64,000 nucleotides of DNA from Unio delphinus (GCA_029339505.1 JAQISU010000179.1:7065501-7129500), one strand, 5' to 3'. Counted from the stretch's first letter, positions 23,858 to 35,604 are shown. Notes: generated by a model from the sequence alone, not told the origin. A program made the numbers and translations.

Positions 23858-24506
23858 TATTCAGATATGACCTGGAAAAGCAATAGCTGTGTACAATTCT
23901 ATGTATCTAATCAATGATGCAGACATTTCTAGCAAAGAACGTTAATGAACAAATAGAGGTTCTACTGTTAACATAGATGACCATTACGTCACAATTTCTA
24001 AAGAACTTCATTTTAGCAGAAACTGATCTAATAGAGTAAGATAGAACAGATTTCTCACCTTTCTTGGTAAAAATCATGATGCATTTTGCAAAGACCTATG
24101 TGCATGAACTTGGATGTGCAGATGTGTACAAGCACAGAATTTGAATAGGAAATGTCCAACAAGTTCATCAAATATTTGACAAGACTAGCCATATGTTAGT
24201 GTGCCCCCTTGTTTGGTTATTGGAATCTACCATTGGAATCTACCATGGTTTTACTGCTTGGATCAAGTAGTTAATAACATAAAATATGAAATTAATGGAA
24301 GGTATCTAACCAGAGATATAGAATAGAACAAGATAAGCCTCCATATGTAAAATATAACAATCTAATCAATTACGTGAACAAAATGAAATCAAACATGATG
24401 CTTGAATGATACACTTTCTGAAATTACAAAATTATAAGAAATGCAATTATCATTTCTGTTACACTGATAAAACAAATTTAATCATAGAATCAAGTGAATA
24501 ACTGAA

Positions 24507-24512
24507 TTTATT
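24507..24512 (-). promoter_or_regulatory. Candidate polyadenylation signal (AATAAA) for the minus-strand frame
   Basis: AATAAA on the minus strand, starting 3 bases after the stop codon TGA of the candidate two-exon gene. Confidence 0.4.
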
Positions 24513-24515
24513 GGC

Positions 24516-25412
24516 TCAGCTTGACCTCATAAACTGATTGCTTTTTGTCCTTCCAAATTCAGTGTTGGTAACAGTTTCCATATTCCTTTTCTTCTTCTGT
24601 GTATCTCCATCCTCTTCCTGGTCATCAAATATAACTTGGCTAACTGCTCTCATTCCCAATGCGTGGTGTTCATATGGAGCTATTTTTCCCTTTAAAACAA
24701 ATATATAAATAGGTTATCTAAATATTTGTCAAGTTTTTTTTCTTCTTCTGGGATTGAACAATAATCTTGTTAATATTATAATTCAAGAGAACTAAGACTA
24801 ATATTGGTGAAATTGCAGCTGATGAACATGACCCTTTTTACCATAAAATTAATGTCTTTCCCTAGCAGTTAGCTACATTCCTAAATTGAACAATGACATA
24901 ACTAGACATGTTAGGAAAAAGTACCATGCTCATGTGGGCTATGAGTCACTAAATGGACAAATTAATTAATGGACTTCACATCTTGTCTTAACTATATTAC
25001 TTGCTAACTTGCATTTCATTGGCATAATATTTGCATACACAGCAAAATCAATTTCTAGGCATATCAAGTCATATCATTTAAGACTCATAAAAAATTCACA
25101 CCTTCTCAGCATGAAATCAATATTAAATACAAATGAGTATATTCAAATGGTTATCTCCAAATTCATATCAAAGTAATATTTAATGAGTCTTTGAATACAT
25201 GAGTCATATAACATTCAAGACAAATGAATGCAATAATTCATTTCTGAATTTGCTGTATGAATTTAAGCAAACAAATGAAAACAAATAATTACAAACTTGT
25301 ATAAATTAACCTATTTTATGTGATTGAGACAAACCTTGTGCTTTCTGAGACTTGCCTTTTTTCCGATCAAGCAGAATTTCTCTTTTCTGTGCCTCAACTC
25401 CCAGACACCCAT
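24516..25412 (-). CDS. Candidate two-exon gene nested in a RARS1 intron, unknown product
   Basis: Minus strand. Exon 1 (25412 down to 25335) starts at an ATG in a good context (GGGATGG) with an in-frame stop 15 bases upstream and encodes MGVWELRHRKEKFCLIGKKA plus SLRKHK. It ends at a GT (GTTTGT) donor; acceptor TTTGTTTTAAAG precedes exon 2 (24689 down to 24516), in phase, encoding GKIAPYEHHALGMRAVSQVI, FDDQEEDGDTQKKKRN and a tail ending NQFMRSS, then TGA and AATAAA. The 83-residue product would be basic with an acidic patch and no membrane segment. I do not recognise the family. It could also be the last two exons of a longer gene, a pseudogene, or chance; the donor is weak. The prediction is my own splice reading only. 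Confidence 0.4.
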
Positions 25413-25651
25413 CCCTTGGACAGTTTATAACAAGAAATACTTATTATTTCCTGGAGCTAAGAACTTATTGCTTTCCCACATAAACTTTGATTAATTTCAT
25501 GAGGGAAATTGAACCATTGAAATTTTTCTGGTAAACACCCCCACCCACCTCCCATTTACCTTTGCTAATCATGATTAACTTTATCTAAACTGCCAACAAT
25601 GCAAGATGCCCACTGAAGTTAGAATCATTCTCTCAACCCCAGCTTTATTAA

Positions 25652-26864
25652 CTCATTCGGCCCCGATGCCGCCTGTATGCGTAATGCAGTTTCTGCATTC
25701 AACGGCCGATACCGCCTTTTCGTGAAATTTTTCGTCTGCTTTCAATGGCCGGTACCGCTGCTGAGCGGTCCGAATGTATGGTCGAAAGAAAGTCTCTGAT
25801 TGGTTACAAATGGGGCTTTTCTTAGCATCAGACCCACTTGTAGCCAATCAGAAATGAATTTACGTTCGTTTGGGCAAACTTTAAATGTTCGGAAACCAAG
25901 GATTACTACTTGGGATCCGTTCCAATACACGTGTTTTATTTCTTAAAAAATCGTAAATTGATGGCGGAAGCATGAGTGATTTTTGATAGCGATGAGGGCG
26001 AAAATAAGGAGTTTCTCGTGTTTGATCTCGAAAATATTGAGTAATTAGAGGAGAGATATGTTCGACAGTTGGATAATTTGCGAAATTTCGAATGGGACAT
26101 TGAAGATTCTTGAGATTAAATAGTCAGAAAAAGCGGATGCAGATAGCGAAAATGAAAGAGATTCTGCCGATCTAGCAGATTGGAGCGATCGTCTTCTGTC
26201 TATCCAAATCAATGATTTTAGTGGAATGAATCCTGGACCTACAACATACAATGACAAATAAACAAGGAAAAAAGAGAAATCTATCTTTTTTCACTTATTA
26301 TTATTTCCGGAGAAATTACACGGGCATCGCTAACGAAACCAATCCATATGCCTAAAAATGCACATTGGTATCACCAAACGTAGTATCCAGCCTGCAAAAT
26401 GTGTTTATTGAACAAAGTTCTATCTTCACCAAAAACTGGATGTGAACATTACCATGTAATGTATGTACAAATTCTTTCAAACCATATCACATATTAAATT
26501 TTCCTGGTTTATTTTCATGGACTTGAGTGCTGATGATGCGATATTCCTAACAATGTTGTACATAATTTTGTAAAATAATGTATATTTGTAAAATAATGTA
26601 TAAATAAATTGTGAAAGACTTGGAAAAATAGAAAGTAAAATACACCACTGTGTAGACAAATTAATTTGGATTAATTGGTGAAATTATCATGGATTAATAT
26701 TGGATATAAGAAGAGAAATTAAAGTAAATGTGAAGGCATGTGTATGATTTCTAAAAAATTTTCCAAACAGGTAAAACACTCTGGGGCACAAGCAGCTAGT
26801 CACAGCTTAGTGTGGCTGGGGCACAGTAACAGTGTTAATAAAAAGTTTCTTGGGGCTGAAAGAG
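25652..26864 (+). mobile_element. piggyBac-type transposon, internally deleted
   Basis: Flanked by TTAA on both sides (25648-25651, 26865-26868), the piggyBac target duplication. Termini are inverted: CTCATTCGGCCCC at the left and, complemented, CTCTTTCAGCCCC at the right (2 mismatches in 13). It is CpG-rich compared with the intron, suggesting a fairly recent arrival. Coding relics are listed separately; the DDD catalytic core is absent, so it cannot move by itself. Confidence 0.85.
25973..26455 (+). pseudogene. piggyBac transposase remnant: N-terminus fused to C-terminal zinc finger
   Basis: An acidic N-terminal stretch (FDSDEGENKEFLVFDLENIE, 25982 onward) and the pre-catalytic segment DWSDRLLSIQINDFSGMNPG (26180-26240) are followed almost at once by a cysteine-rich C-terminal piece, ACKMCLLNKVLSSPKTGCEH (about 26390-26450), resembling the piggyBac C-terminal zinc finger. 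About 400 residues that should lie between, including the three catalytic aspartates, are deleted. Frames are broken by stops and shifts. Such fused relics are the usual form of non-autonomous piggyBac copies. Confidence 0.75.
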
Positions 26865-27976
26865 TTAATAACTATGTTTGGAAAAATTAATTTTATGAAA
26901 CTTATTTCTAAATTGAACAAATTTTCTCTTGATTGCCTCTACTTTGACATTTGCCTCTACTTAAACTCACTGACTGTTATCCTAAATTCCTAAATATTAT
27001 AATTAAAAATCAGTAATGCCTCAAAAGAAGCAATGTCAAAACACCACAGTATAGCAATTTATTGCAGCCTAGTCCATATGTCAAAGTTAACTGTTACGTG
27101 TCATGCTGACCAACACAAGATTGACTTGTTTAGGTATTGCAAGAACATTTTTCTTCAAATTTTACTCTATTATACCCTATACAGAAAATAGAGATTGGAT
27201 ACCAAGTAGAAGAAATGCTAAAGCATGATAGAATCAAACCATCCATTCCTCATGTCTTAGTCCGATTGTTCCTCATGTCCTCATGTCATAGTCATTCCTC
27301 ATTCCTCATGTCATAGTCCAATTGTTCTTGTCAAAAGGAAATATTGAGAGCTTTGATTTGCACCTCAAAAATATTACAAAACCAGAAACCTTTCCTTTAT
27401 CACTTTTGGGTGACATTCTAGAAACAATTGGTCAATCAGAAGTGAAGTGAACCATCGGAGTGTCTTGGACCTGGCTTCAGGATTTGAGCAGATTCCTCTT
27501 GATCCAAACAAAACACAAGTCACCCTTCGTAATGCATAATGGATTATATCAATATAGTAAATTGGCCAATGAGTTTCGAAATAGTTCTTGGATGGTCCTT
27601 GCTGGTTTTACATGGAAAACTGCAATGTGTTCAGATGATATTCATGGCTTTAGTCCAAGTTTTGAGCAACATCTAGCCCATCTACAAGAAATATTGGACT
27701 GACTGAATTATGCAACTTTAAAATTAAAATCATCGAAATGTAAATTTGCCACAAGGATTGAATTGAACTTGACAAGGACAAACTAAACGTTACAAAGTTT
27801 CAGACACCAAAAGATGGCCATGGTCTGAGGAGCTTCTTAGGACCATGAAACTGTTGCAGATGGTGTATTACATGCTGCAGTAAAATCAGTGCTCCTCAAA
27901 ACAAGCTTTTAAAAAAGGATAATAAAACTGAAAACTGCAATGACAACATCACCTGTTCTGGCATACCCTATCATAT

Positions 27977-28238
27977 GGGGCTCCGAGTGGCTGAATGGTC
28001 TAAAGCGCTGTCTGTTACAGATCACTGCCGTCTCACCTCTGTCTGCGTGGGTTTGAGTCTAAGATTCGGCTAATGTAGTTATGTGAGAAAGCTTGCCAGT
28101 AGCTTCTCGTGGGTCAGTGGTTCTTTATGGGGGCTTTCCCGAGTTCTTCCTCCACCAATTATACTGGCCTCCATGTATAGCCTATCTTGTGCTGAAAAGT
28201 GGTGTTAAACCCTTAAAAAAAAAAAAAAAAATTTTAAA
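27977..28238 (+). repeat. SINE family II, full length with target-site duplication
   Basis: tRNA-like head with GAGTGGCTGAATGGTCTAAA (box A) and GTGGGTTTGAGTCTAAG (box B), complete body, tail GTGTTAAACCC and poly(A). Flanked by ATACCCTATCAT (27963-27974) and ATACCCTTATCAT (28239-28251), a target-site duplication. It landed between RT and RNase H of the Gypsy relic, so it is younger than that element. Confidence 0.93.
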
Positions 28239-28599
28239 ATACCCTTATCATGAAAAATCCATTCATTCTGTCCACTAATGCATCAGGAAATGCAATCAAC
28301 TACATACTTGCACTGAAAGATCAGCTGGGAAGAGAACACACTTCAGCTTATGGAGGGAGAGCACTACATGATTTGGAATGCAAATGAGCAATTATAACAG
28401 CATGAATGTTCAGCACTTGTGGAAGGAGTATGATGTCACAGACAGTCAGACACTTTCTAGAGTTTCAAGAACCCGGTAATGTACAATGTCGCATTGAAAT
28501 GGCTATGAAATAGAAAGCAAAATACTGAATATCTGAGCTTGTTGTTGCAAGCATTTTGCTATGACAATTCAAAAAGCTGAAATGCAGATGTATTATCTA

Positions 28600-28975
28600 G
28601 AATCCCATATCACAAACAGAGGCTATTGACACTGACTGGGATACAGGTGCTACTAATCCCATATCACAAACAAACTGAGGCTATTGACACTGACTGGGAT
28701 ACAGGTGCTATTAATCCCATATCACAAACAAACTGAGACTATTGACACTGACTGGGATACAGGTGCTATTAATCCCATATCACAAACTAAGGCTATTGAC
28801 ACTGACTGGGATACAGGAGCTATTAATCGCATATCACAAACAATCCCATATCACAAACAAACAGGCTATTGACACTGACTGGGATACAGGAGCTATTAAT
28901 CCCATATCACAAACAAATTGAGGCTATTGACACTGACTGGGATACAGATGCTATTTTTGGCAATGAAACAGAATA
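28600..28975. repeat. 58-bp tandem repeat within the Gypsy relic, ~6 copies
   Basis: Copies share GGCTATTGACACTGACTGGG, ATACAGGTGCTATTAATCCC and ATATCACAAACAAACTGA. The first copy follows ADVLSRIPYHK in frame, so the array arose by amplifying the RNase H/linker coding segment after the element died. One copy carries a shorter linker. Confidence 0.92.
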
Positions 28976-29417
28976 ATTGAAACCTGTTATGGTTACATTG
29001 GAATATACAGTACACATTCTAGACATGGAGTCTGATATGCAGACAGCTGTTTACAGCATCAGTGATCATGTTAATGATTCTCAGCAGTAATAAAGATTAT
29101 TGCCAACAGGAGATCAAGGAGCAACAGTCTGTGCCCTTATTTTTTGGCCCCTATGAAAGGGTACATGCAATCAGGGAACTGTTATTACACAATCAACAAG
29201 CAATTAAAACTGTTACAGAAAATTGGGGGTAGGGAGCATTATATCATATTAGATGGTTGAATTATCACCTGTGGGACCAAAGAGCCAGAAAAAGATAAAA
29301 AGATTTGTGAATCATAATGTAGCCTGCAATAACAGTAAAACTTTGGATATACTTTAAGTCTGACAGTTACAGGTAGAGAACATCAAGGATTTGATAGAAC
29401 ATGTGCATCAGTATAAT

Positions 29418-29525
29418 TTAATTACTCCATGCCAGAATTTAATTACTCCATGCTATAATTGAATTACTTCATGCCAAAATTTAATTACTCCATGCCAAAA
29501 ATTTAATTACTCCCTGCCAAAATTG
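29418..29525. repeat. ~20-bp tandem repeat
   Basis: Five imperfect copies of AATTTAATTACTCCATGCCA, also inside the Gypsy relic. Confidence 0.9.
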
Positions 29526-29761
29526 TGCTTTCAGATATGATACTAGGATCAAAGCTGTTTGTCAAGTGAGCAAGCAAACCAGCCATCCCATTAATTAAAC
29601 TTCATCCTATCATTGTTTAAGCGCTGCCACATAGATGATCTTGGACCGCTTACTAAAACTCCATACAAGTTTCAGTATGTTCTAATGTGTGTGGACAGCT
29701 TTGTTGAATTATTCCCCCTAAGGTCCCAGCAAGCTACCAAAATTGCAGTTATCCTATATCG

Positions 29762-31016
29762 GGGATGGGCAAACTGTGGCCCGCCAAGGGTTTTCATACA
29801 GCCTAGGAACAGGTCCAATGTTCATGCGATTTAATTTTCTCAAGGGTAAAATTGCGTTCTAATTTTGAGAGAAATGTAACCACAAGATGCCAAATACGCA
29901 CCCAGTGGTAAAAGCAATAGAAATTTCAATAGAACTTTGTTCAGCTTGTTTCGCATTCTATTCATATACATGTATCTATGATTTTTTCACACCAGGCAGT
30001 GGGAAACACCATAGAAATTTCAATAGAATTTTGTTTGGCTTGTTTCACAATCTATTCATATATCTATAATTTTTTTTTTCCACTGGGTGGGTCGATTGAG
30101 GTGCATGCATGCATTGTCATTCACTGTTTACACGCTCGTGATTGCCCGAGTGTCATCAGTGTCATCGGAACCAGCTCGCTTGCGCACCCAATTTTTTTTT
30201 TTACAGTGTATGCATCCGCCAAGGCAGATGAGTGACTCGCAGTTAATGCAAAATTGTTGAAGTGAAGAATTTACCAGGATTGACATTTCCTTATCAATCT
30301 ATACATTTAAAACTTTTATTATGTGCCAAAGTTTACCCAAATGAATTGTTCAAGGATATCTAGAAAGCGAAAAAGTGAAGATGAATGCCGTGCATTTAAC
30401 AAAGAGTGGACTGACAAGTATTTCTTCATTACTGTTGGAGTTAAAGCTGTGTGTTTGATTTGTCAAGACATTACCATTTTCAGTGAGTTCACAGTAACTT
30501 TAGAAACAATTTATCAAAACAAGAACTGCAAAAGAAAGCAACTGATCTGCTAAAAAAGTTGAAACAACAGCAAGCTGTGTTTGTGAAAACTTCATCTTTA
30601 CAAGAGAATGTAACAAAGGCAAGTTTCGTGTTGGCCAACAAAATCACAATGCAAAGCAAACCATTTTCAGAAACAGAATTTATTAAAGATTGTATGATTG
30701 ATGCTGTCAGTGTTGTGTGTCCTGAAGCCAAGTCAAAAGTAGAAGCCATATCATTAGCACGAAGAACCACTCTATCTGATTTACTGCTTCAGATTTGCTC
30801 CTGTTTGTTAGGGATTTGTGTTCAAAAGCCAACACATGATACGCGTGCATTATTATATAGAGTCGATGTAACAGATGTGCGTAAGGCTTGTTTTAAGTTT
30901 ACAAAAAATACTATTATTGCATTATACTTCCAGATTCTGGGGGTTTTAAAAAAATATTTTTCCTTTTTTATTCTTTTTCTCTTTACATTTAATCTTAAAA
31001 GTTTTTCAGCATGAAA
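29762..31016 (+). mobile_element. hAT transposon fragment nested in the Gypsy relic
   Basis: The Gypsy integrase frame breaks at GGGGATGGGCAAACTGTGGC, a sequence typical of the start of hAT elements (GGGTGGGCAAACT...GGCCCGC). Coding relics of a transposase follow to about 30900. The opposite terminus (complement of the start) was not found, so the element is truncated or its 3' part is too diverged. Confidence 0.65.
30323..30900 (+). pseudogene. hAT transposase N-terminal relic (GTF2IRD2/ZBED-like group)
   Basis: Two open segments in different frames. The first (30323-30553) reads SRKRKSEDECRAFNKEWTDK then YFFITVGVKAVCLICQD, the typical opening of this hAT group, where a BED-like zinc finger begins with CLIC; the paired histidines that should follow are lost. 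The second (30559-30900) reads KASFVLANKITMQSKPFSET and EFIKDCMIDAV..VCPEAKSK, the adjoining segment. A frameshift separates them and the catalytic domain is missing. Confidence 0.75.
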
Positions 31017-31199
31017 AAATAATATATGTTTTGAACATTTTTCAAAATAGCAACTGAAACAAGTTCAACCAACACAAAATCTCACTGCAGTTCAATCCCA
31101 TTCTTATTTCACAAAATAAAATGGTTGATTGATATATGGTTACATGAAATGTACAAGTCCTATCTGTGAAGAAAAAACCCTTCCTTTTAGCAGCTTCAT

Positions 31200-33450
31200 C
31201 ATGTGTGTGGCAGGAGTCTCGGGTCATGAGCGTTATTCGTATAATATTGTACAAGCCCACTTGTCAAAGGTATTGCACAACTTATAAAAACAACACTCTA
31301 ACCCACTTCCCGTTAATACTCGCTATCTAGGAGATGACCGTCCATGGTGTAATCGCCCGGTTCGAGTATAGAATGTATATGGTAAATTGAGATAATATAT
31401 TGAACAAAGAAACTACGAGCGCCGTAAAGATAAATAAACAATTTAATCAAGACATACACAGTGAAATTTCCTTTCCTTCGGAATACACGTGGTTTTAGAA
31501 TTAACTTTAACCGAATTACAAATAAATGGCTTATAGAATTAAACAAATTTAACCATTCTATTACTGATAGCTAATTTCATCATAAGAATCGAGTGTCCAA
31601 TAAAATTCGTCCACGTTCGGACCTGTTTCGTCGAACTGCGTTCTCTGCTCACTCAGACTCGTCCTCTGTGTTGATGTATGCCCCTTGCAACTTCTACTTC
31701 ACAATTCCTTTTCCCCCTTCTTGTACGTCCTCTATTTCCGTACTGCTCGTCTCCAAATAAAAACTATTTTCCTTTCAAAAGAAAAGTAAAACACCCTAAG
31801 TCTCTTGTTACATGGTAATAACTGAGTCTGTCCGTTTTGCTGGTTCGAACAATTAGATATTACTATCAGTGATAGCAATTTTATGGCTAGTAATCAACTA
31901 CACATGTCTTCAGATCAATACAGCTAAACCGCTTGTTAATTCGGTTTGCTTTGACCTACTACATTATACACTGTTGCTAAATTATCTATGACATCAAAAT
32001 TCGGTGAATTCACATGTTTTCCCGTAATTCATTACTTAAAGTAAGACATTAAATCTTAGAACACAATCAATATTCAAACAATGATAAATTCAAGAATTAA
32101 TGTAACACTTTCCAATCATAACTCCACATAGTGTTTTTATGACATCAATTAACACTACATCATTCTTACTATGAATTAAGGTAAGAATTCTAATTCATAA
32201 TTCAAAAGCTCATTACTAAATTAATGTAACAAATATAACTATTCATAAAAATGTATCAACAAATCATGCAGATCTGTAACGAAGAAACATTAATTACATC
32301 ATAATAAGCATGGATTTGAAAAAAATACCTCGTGTTTTTGGTGTGCCTTTCAACTGTTGGATTTTGGCGGTCTTTTCTGAGCCTATTGTTATGGAGGTAC
32401 TTTAAAAATACTCTCCGGAGTCTTTATAGTAGTTCTACACTGGCTTTCTTGCAAAGCAATTTTCAGAAGACTGAAGTAAATTTTAACTAGTAGTTATTAT
32501 ATTCTAAGATTTTCTCATGTAGAGCACACCCCTTTATCAACAGTGACCAATCCGAACCAATATAATTTCTCGTGCTTTCCCTTGAAAGTTGCTTCGTCAG
32601 CGTGTCAAGATGCCACGCTTTGGTTTTAAATAACAACCCTGTCTGTTTCAAATCAACTCTGACATGTTTCATGAGAGAATGACCCTGCCAGGAGGTCACT
32701 TTTGGTCAGTACTGCTTTAAACAAACACAGTTAACTGGGTGAACCAATTAGAAAAATATCTCTCTGTGCAGAATGTCCCATAAATCTAACAAATGGCTGC
32801 TGGCTAGAGTTAAGAGTTATGACCGAAAATTTGGCACTTCACAATGTGCTTTGTTGCATTGACTGCACAATTCATGCATTGCTATAACTTACTTATGCAA
32901 TACCATATATAAAGGATGGCAGAAACTAAAGTATATGTACATTCTTAACAATTCAATTGTGTCTGTACAGATTCATTAAAAAAAATGATTTCAATCGAAT
33001 AATTGCTAAATTCTGTGATACGATTTCATTCTATGAAAGACAAAGCAATACTCTTAACAGCTTGTCATATCTGTGCTATTGTCTAGAGATACGATACAAA
33101 TGCGATCTTAGTACAGTTTGAGAAGCGGTGATAATTTCGTGTCAATGTGTGTTCATCACTTGGACTGGTGGCACGTTACTGACTTCTTCGCTACAACTTA
33201 GTGGCATTAATTTCAACTGGATTTTCATGCAAACAATTAATCAGTATGTCTTTTTAAATTAATTAGTTTGTACTTTTAAAATTTTGTAGTAAGTATGAAG
33301 TTTTAAATTAATTAGTATTTTTAAATTAATTATTATGTTTGTAGTTTTAACGTAATTAGTATTTTTTTTTTAAAAAATCATAAATACATACTGCTAAATT
33401 GGTATGTTTATATTTTTAAAGTTATCGGCATCATCCTTAAATCTTTACTG
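31200..33450. other. CpG-rich unidentified segment inside the intron
   Basis: From about 31215 (GTCTCGGGTCATGAGCGTTA) CpG density rises sharply (e.g. AATCGCCCGGTTCGAG; GTTCGGACCTGTTTCGTCGA) and stays raised until about 32640, then declines. No frame with a recognised domain; short frames at 31042-31260, 31313-31546 and 32487-32699 (minus) show none. It may be an undescribed insertion such as a solo LTR or a large non-autonomous element, but I found no matching termini. Confidence 0.35.
33285..33420. repeat. AT-rich imperfect repeat
   Basis: Several copies of TTTTAAATTAATTAGTA, self-complementary in TTAATTAA-like cores. Confidence 0.6.
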
Positions 33451-33589
33451 TGCGTGCGCACACACACACACACTTTTGAAAGAGGGAGGTAGCCTCAACC
33501 TCATCTTTTAGGGTTTCTTGATGCAACACTTTTAATATTGTAAAATATTCCTGGTCAGCTCCTGTGAATGGCCTTCCAGTTCAGATAAA

Positions 33590-33962
33590 GTTACAGTTTG
33601 GGACTGTTTTTGGGGAATGGATTGGTATAATGTAGCTTTATTGGGTTTACAGGTTAGAACTGTTTTCAGGAATGGATTGGTATAATGTAGCTTTATTGGG
33701 TTTACAGGTTGGGACTGTTTTCAGGAATGGATTGATATAATGTAGCTTTATTGGGTTTACAGGTTGGGACTGTTTTCAGGAATGGATTGGTATAATGTAG
33801 CTTTATTGGGTTTACAGGTTGGGACTGTTTTCAGGAATGGATTGATATAATGTAGCTTTGTTGGGTTTACAGGTTGGGACTGTTTTCAGGAATGGATTGG
33901 TATAATGTAGCTTTATTGGGTTTACAGGTTGGGACTGTTTTCAGGAATGGATTGGTATATTG
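33590..33962. repeat. 55-bp minisatellite, ~7 copies
   Basis: Copies share GGATTGGTATAATGTAGCTT, TATTGGGTTTACAGG and TTGGGACTGTTTTCAGGAAT, nearly identical apart from GGATTGG/GGATTGA. Confidence 0.95.
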
Positions 33963-34030
33963 GGGGCAAGCTGATGTACATTTCTACTGCTGCAGCAAAT
34001 GCTACTATGATCACCATCATTAATGTTATG

Positions 34031-34275
34031 ATAGTCCAGCCTGCCTTGTACTGTATATACCCCCTTACAAGTTGAGTCAAACTGCAGACAACAATGATCC
34101 TGATCTTTTCATAGCATATTGTGCTTGCAGATCATGGTCTGTTGTTTTTTCCCCCCTACTGATTACTCCTATTAAACTACACTCACCCAGGTCTGAAGGC
34201 ACATTATGCAATGGCAGATCTTTGTCTGTGCAGTTTGCATTTGTGAGTAAATGCAGTATTGATTACTTTCACGTA
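34031..34275. repeat. Dispersed repeat X, copy 1
   Basis: Shares ATGCAATGGCAGATCTTTGT and CTGTGCAGTTTGCATTT with a segment at 50270-50545, and more weakly with 62455-62660. No terminal repeats seen. Confidence 0.5.
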
Positions 34276-34302
34276 CATGTGCATCTTTGTCTATACCCTA
34301 GA

Positions 34303-34400
34303 TCTGTGGTTCCCAACCCCCAGGTTGTGACCCGAATTAGGGTCGCAAAGACATTCTGAGACTGTGAGGCACAGAAAAAAATAATTTGTATGGTCTTGGC
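34303..34400. mobile_element. Possible hAT terminus
   Basis: CTGTGGTTCCCAACCCCCAG, with GTGACCCGAATTAGGGTCGC following, is typical of a hAT end. The rest of the element is not recognised; the open frame at 34780-35028 shows no known domain. Confidence 0.45.
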
Positions 34401-35342
34401 CAGAAAATGATGCGAACTGCAGCTTTAATTTAAACTTTACTTTTTTATGTTTCGTTAAATTAATAAAAAGAAATAGGTTTAAACATGGGACCTCTTGTTG
34501 TCATTATTATTTTATGTTGGTGCCAGTTTCAAATTAAATGTGTGAAACTCGGTTCAGTAAGAAAACATTTAGGAGCCATGGCAAGGAAAAATATTTTGAA
34601 GGAAGAAAAAAAACATCTACACTGTATTTAGGATTTATTGATTTTTAGAGAAATAAGTACAAAACATCAAGTGTCCACTGATGGCACACCATGTTCTTTG
34701 TCAAATGTGGCATCTTACAAGACAGAATTTTTTAATAAAGAATAATAAACAGGACTATAATAATGCACAACAAACTTGAATGTTTTCAATGAAGCCACAA
34801 AAGGGCAATGAATCAACTTTGTACTACATTGTTGTGGATACATGTTGTGGTGGTGATAGTGACAATTGTGCAATCTATGAATTCTTTATGAACATGCATT
34901 TAGAAGCTTCATGTATTGCAATCAATCCCAGTATAAAAGGTTTTATCGTTGGTATCTTGGATGAGTTTATGATTGACATCTACGGTATACGTATTAATGA
35001 GGCATACTTGCTGAGTCGAGAAACTTAAGATTTCATTAACAAAATGATCAAACTTGGTACTTAAACTTGTGCAAGTGATTTTAGATGAATTTGATTTTTC
35101 AATGATATATTAGTTTTCAATAAACAAAACAAGAACTGAACATTCTTTTCCTGGAAATGTATTTAGATTTTAAAAAGACTTAACTTTTGCCAGTGAGATG
35201 GCAGATACTTTAACAAAAAAAAGTCATCCCCAGTGTCTAAACATTAAGGATGCAGATTTCTTAAAATTTCTGACAGTAATTTCAGAGTTATGGACATGCT
35301 TCTGGGCAGCTAGGGATGTGATTTTCTATTATCACTATGACT

Positions 35343-35344
<2 letters not shown>

Positions 35345-35373
<29 letters not shown>
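35345..35373. repeat. (ATAC)n(AC)n microsatellite
   Basis: Three ATAC units then about nine AC units. Confidence 0.9.
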
Positions 35374-35604
35374 TTGGCCAAATAAAGTGGATGCCCCAAT
35401 TATTTGTTATGATCGCTGTTCCTTCTAATTGGAAAATCATATTACCATGAGGTTTTCATTGCAATACCTATGTAGTCATCTAAATAACAAATTTTGCTGC
35501 TTGAATAGCCAGAGTGGCCCATGCAGTGGTAATGTTTTTCTCACTACTAGACCTGAACTAAAGTTATATTAACATGGAGTTTTGAGCCGAAGACTTCTTA
35601 TAAA

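Larger units (their letters stand above)
27175..29765 (+). pseudogene. Decayed Ty3/Gypsy retrotransposon polyprotein (RT, RNase H, integrase pieces)
   Basis: Relic of an LTR retrotransposon pol region with many stops and shifts. In order: the start of reverse transcriptase (EIGYQVEEMLKHDRIKPSIP, 27182 on); LDLASGFEQIPLD at 27462-27504, the RT palm block before the catalytic strand; FSPSFEQHLAHLQEILD at about 27652-27700, which normally follows the catalytic YxDD box; SKCKFA; after a SINE insertion, the RNase H region (FILSTNASGNAINYILALKD, then ADVLSRIPYHK near 28590-28620); and an integrase segment (HIDDLGPLTKTPYKFQYVLM, CVDSFVELFPLRSQQATK) at 29625-29750. The YxDD box itself is disrupted. 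The integrase reading ends where a hAT element begins. No LTRs were identified. It cannot encode working proteins. Confidence 0.8.
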
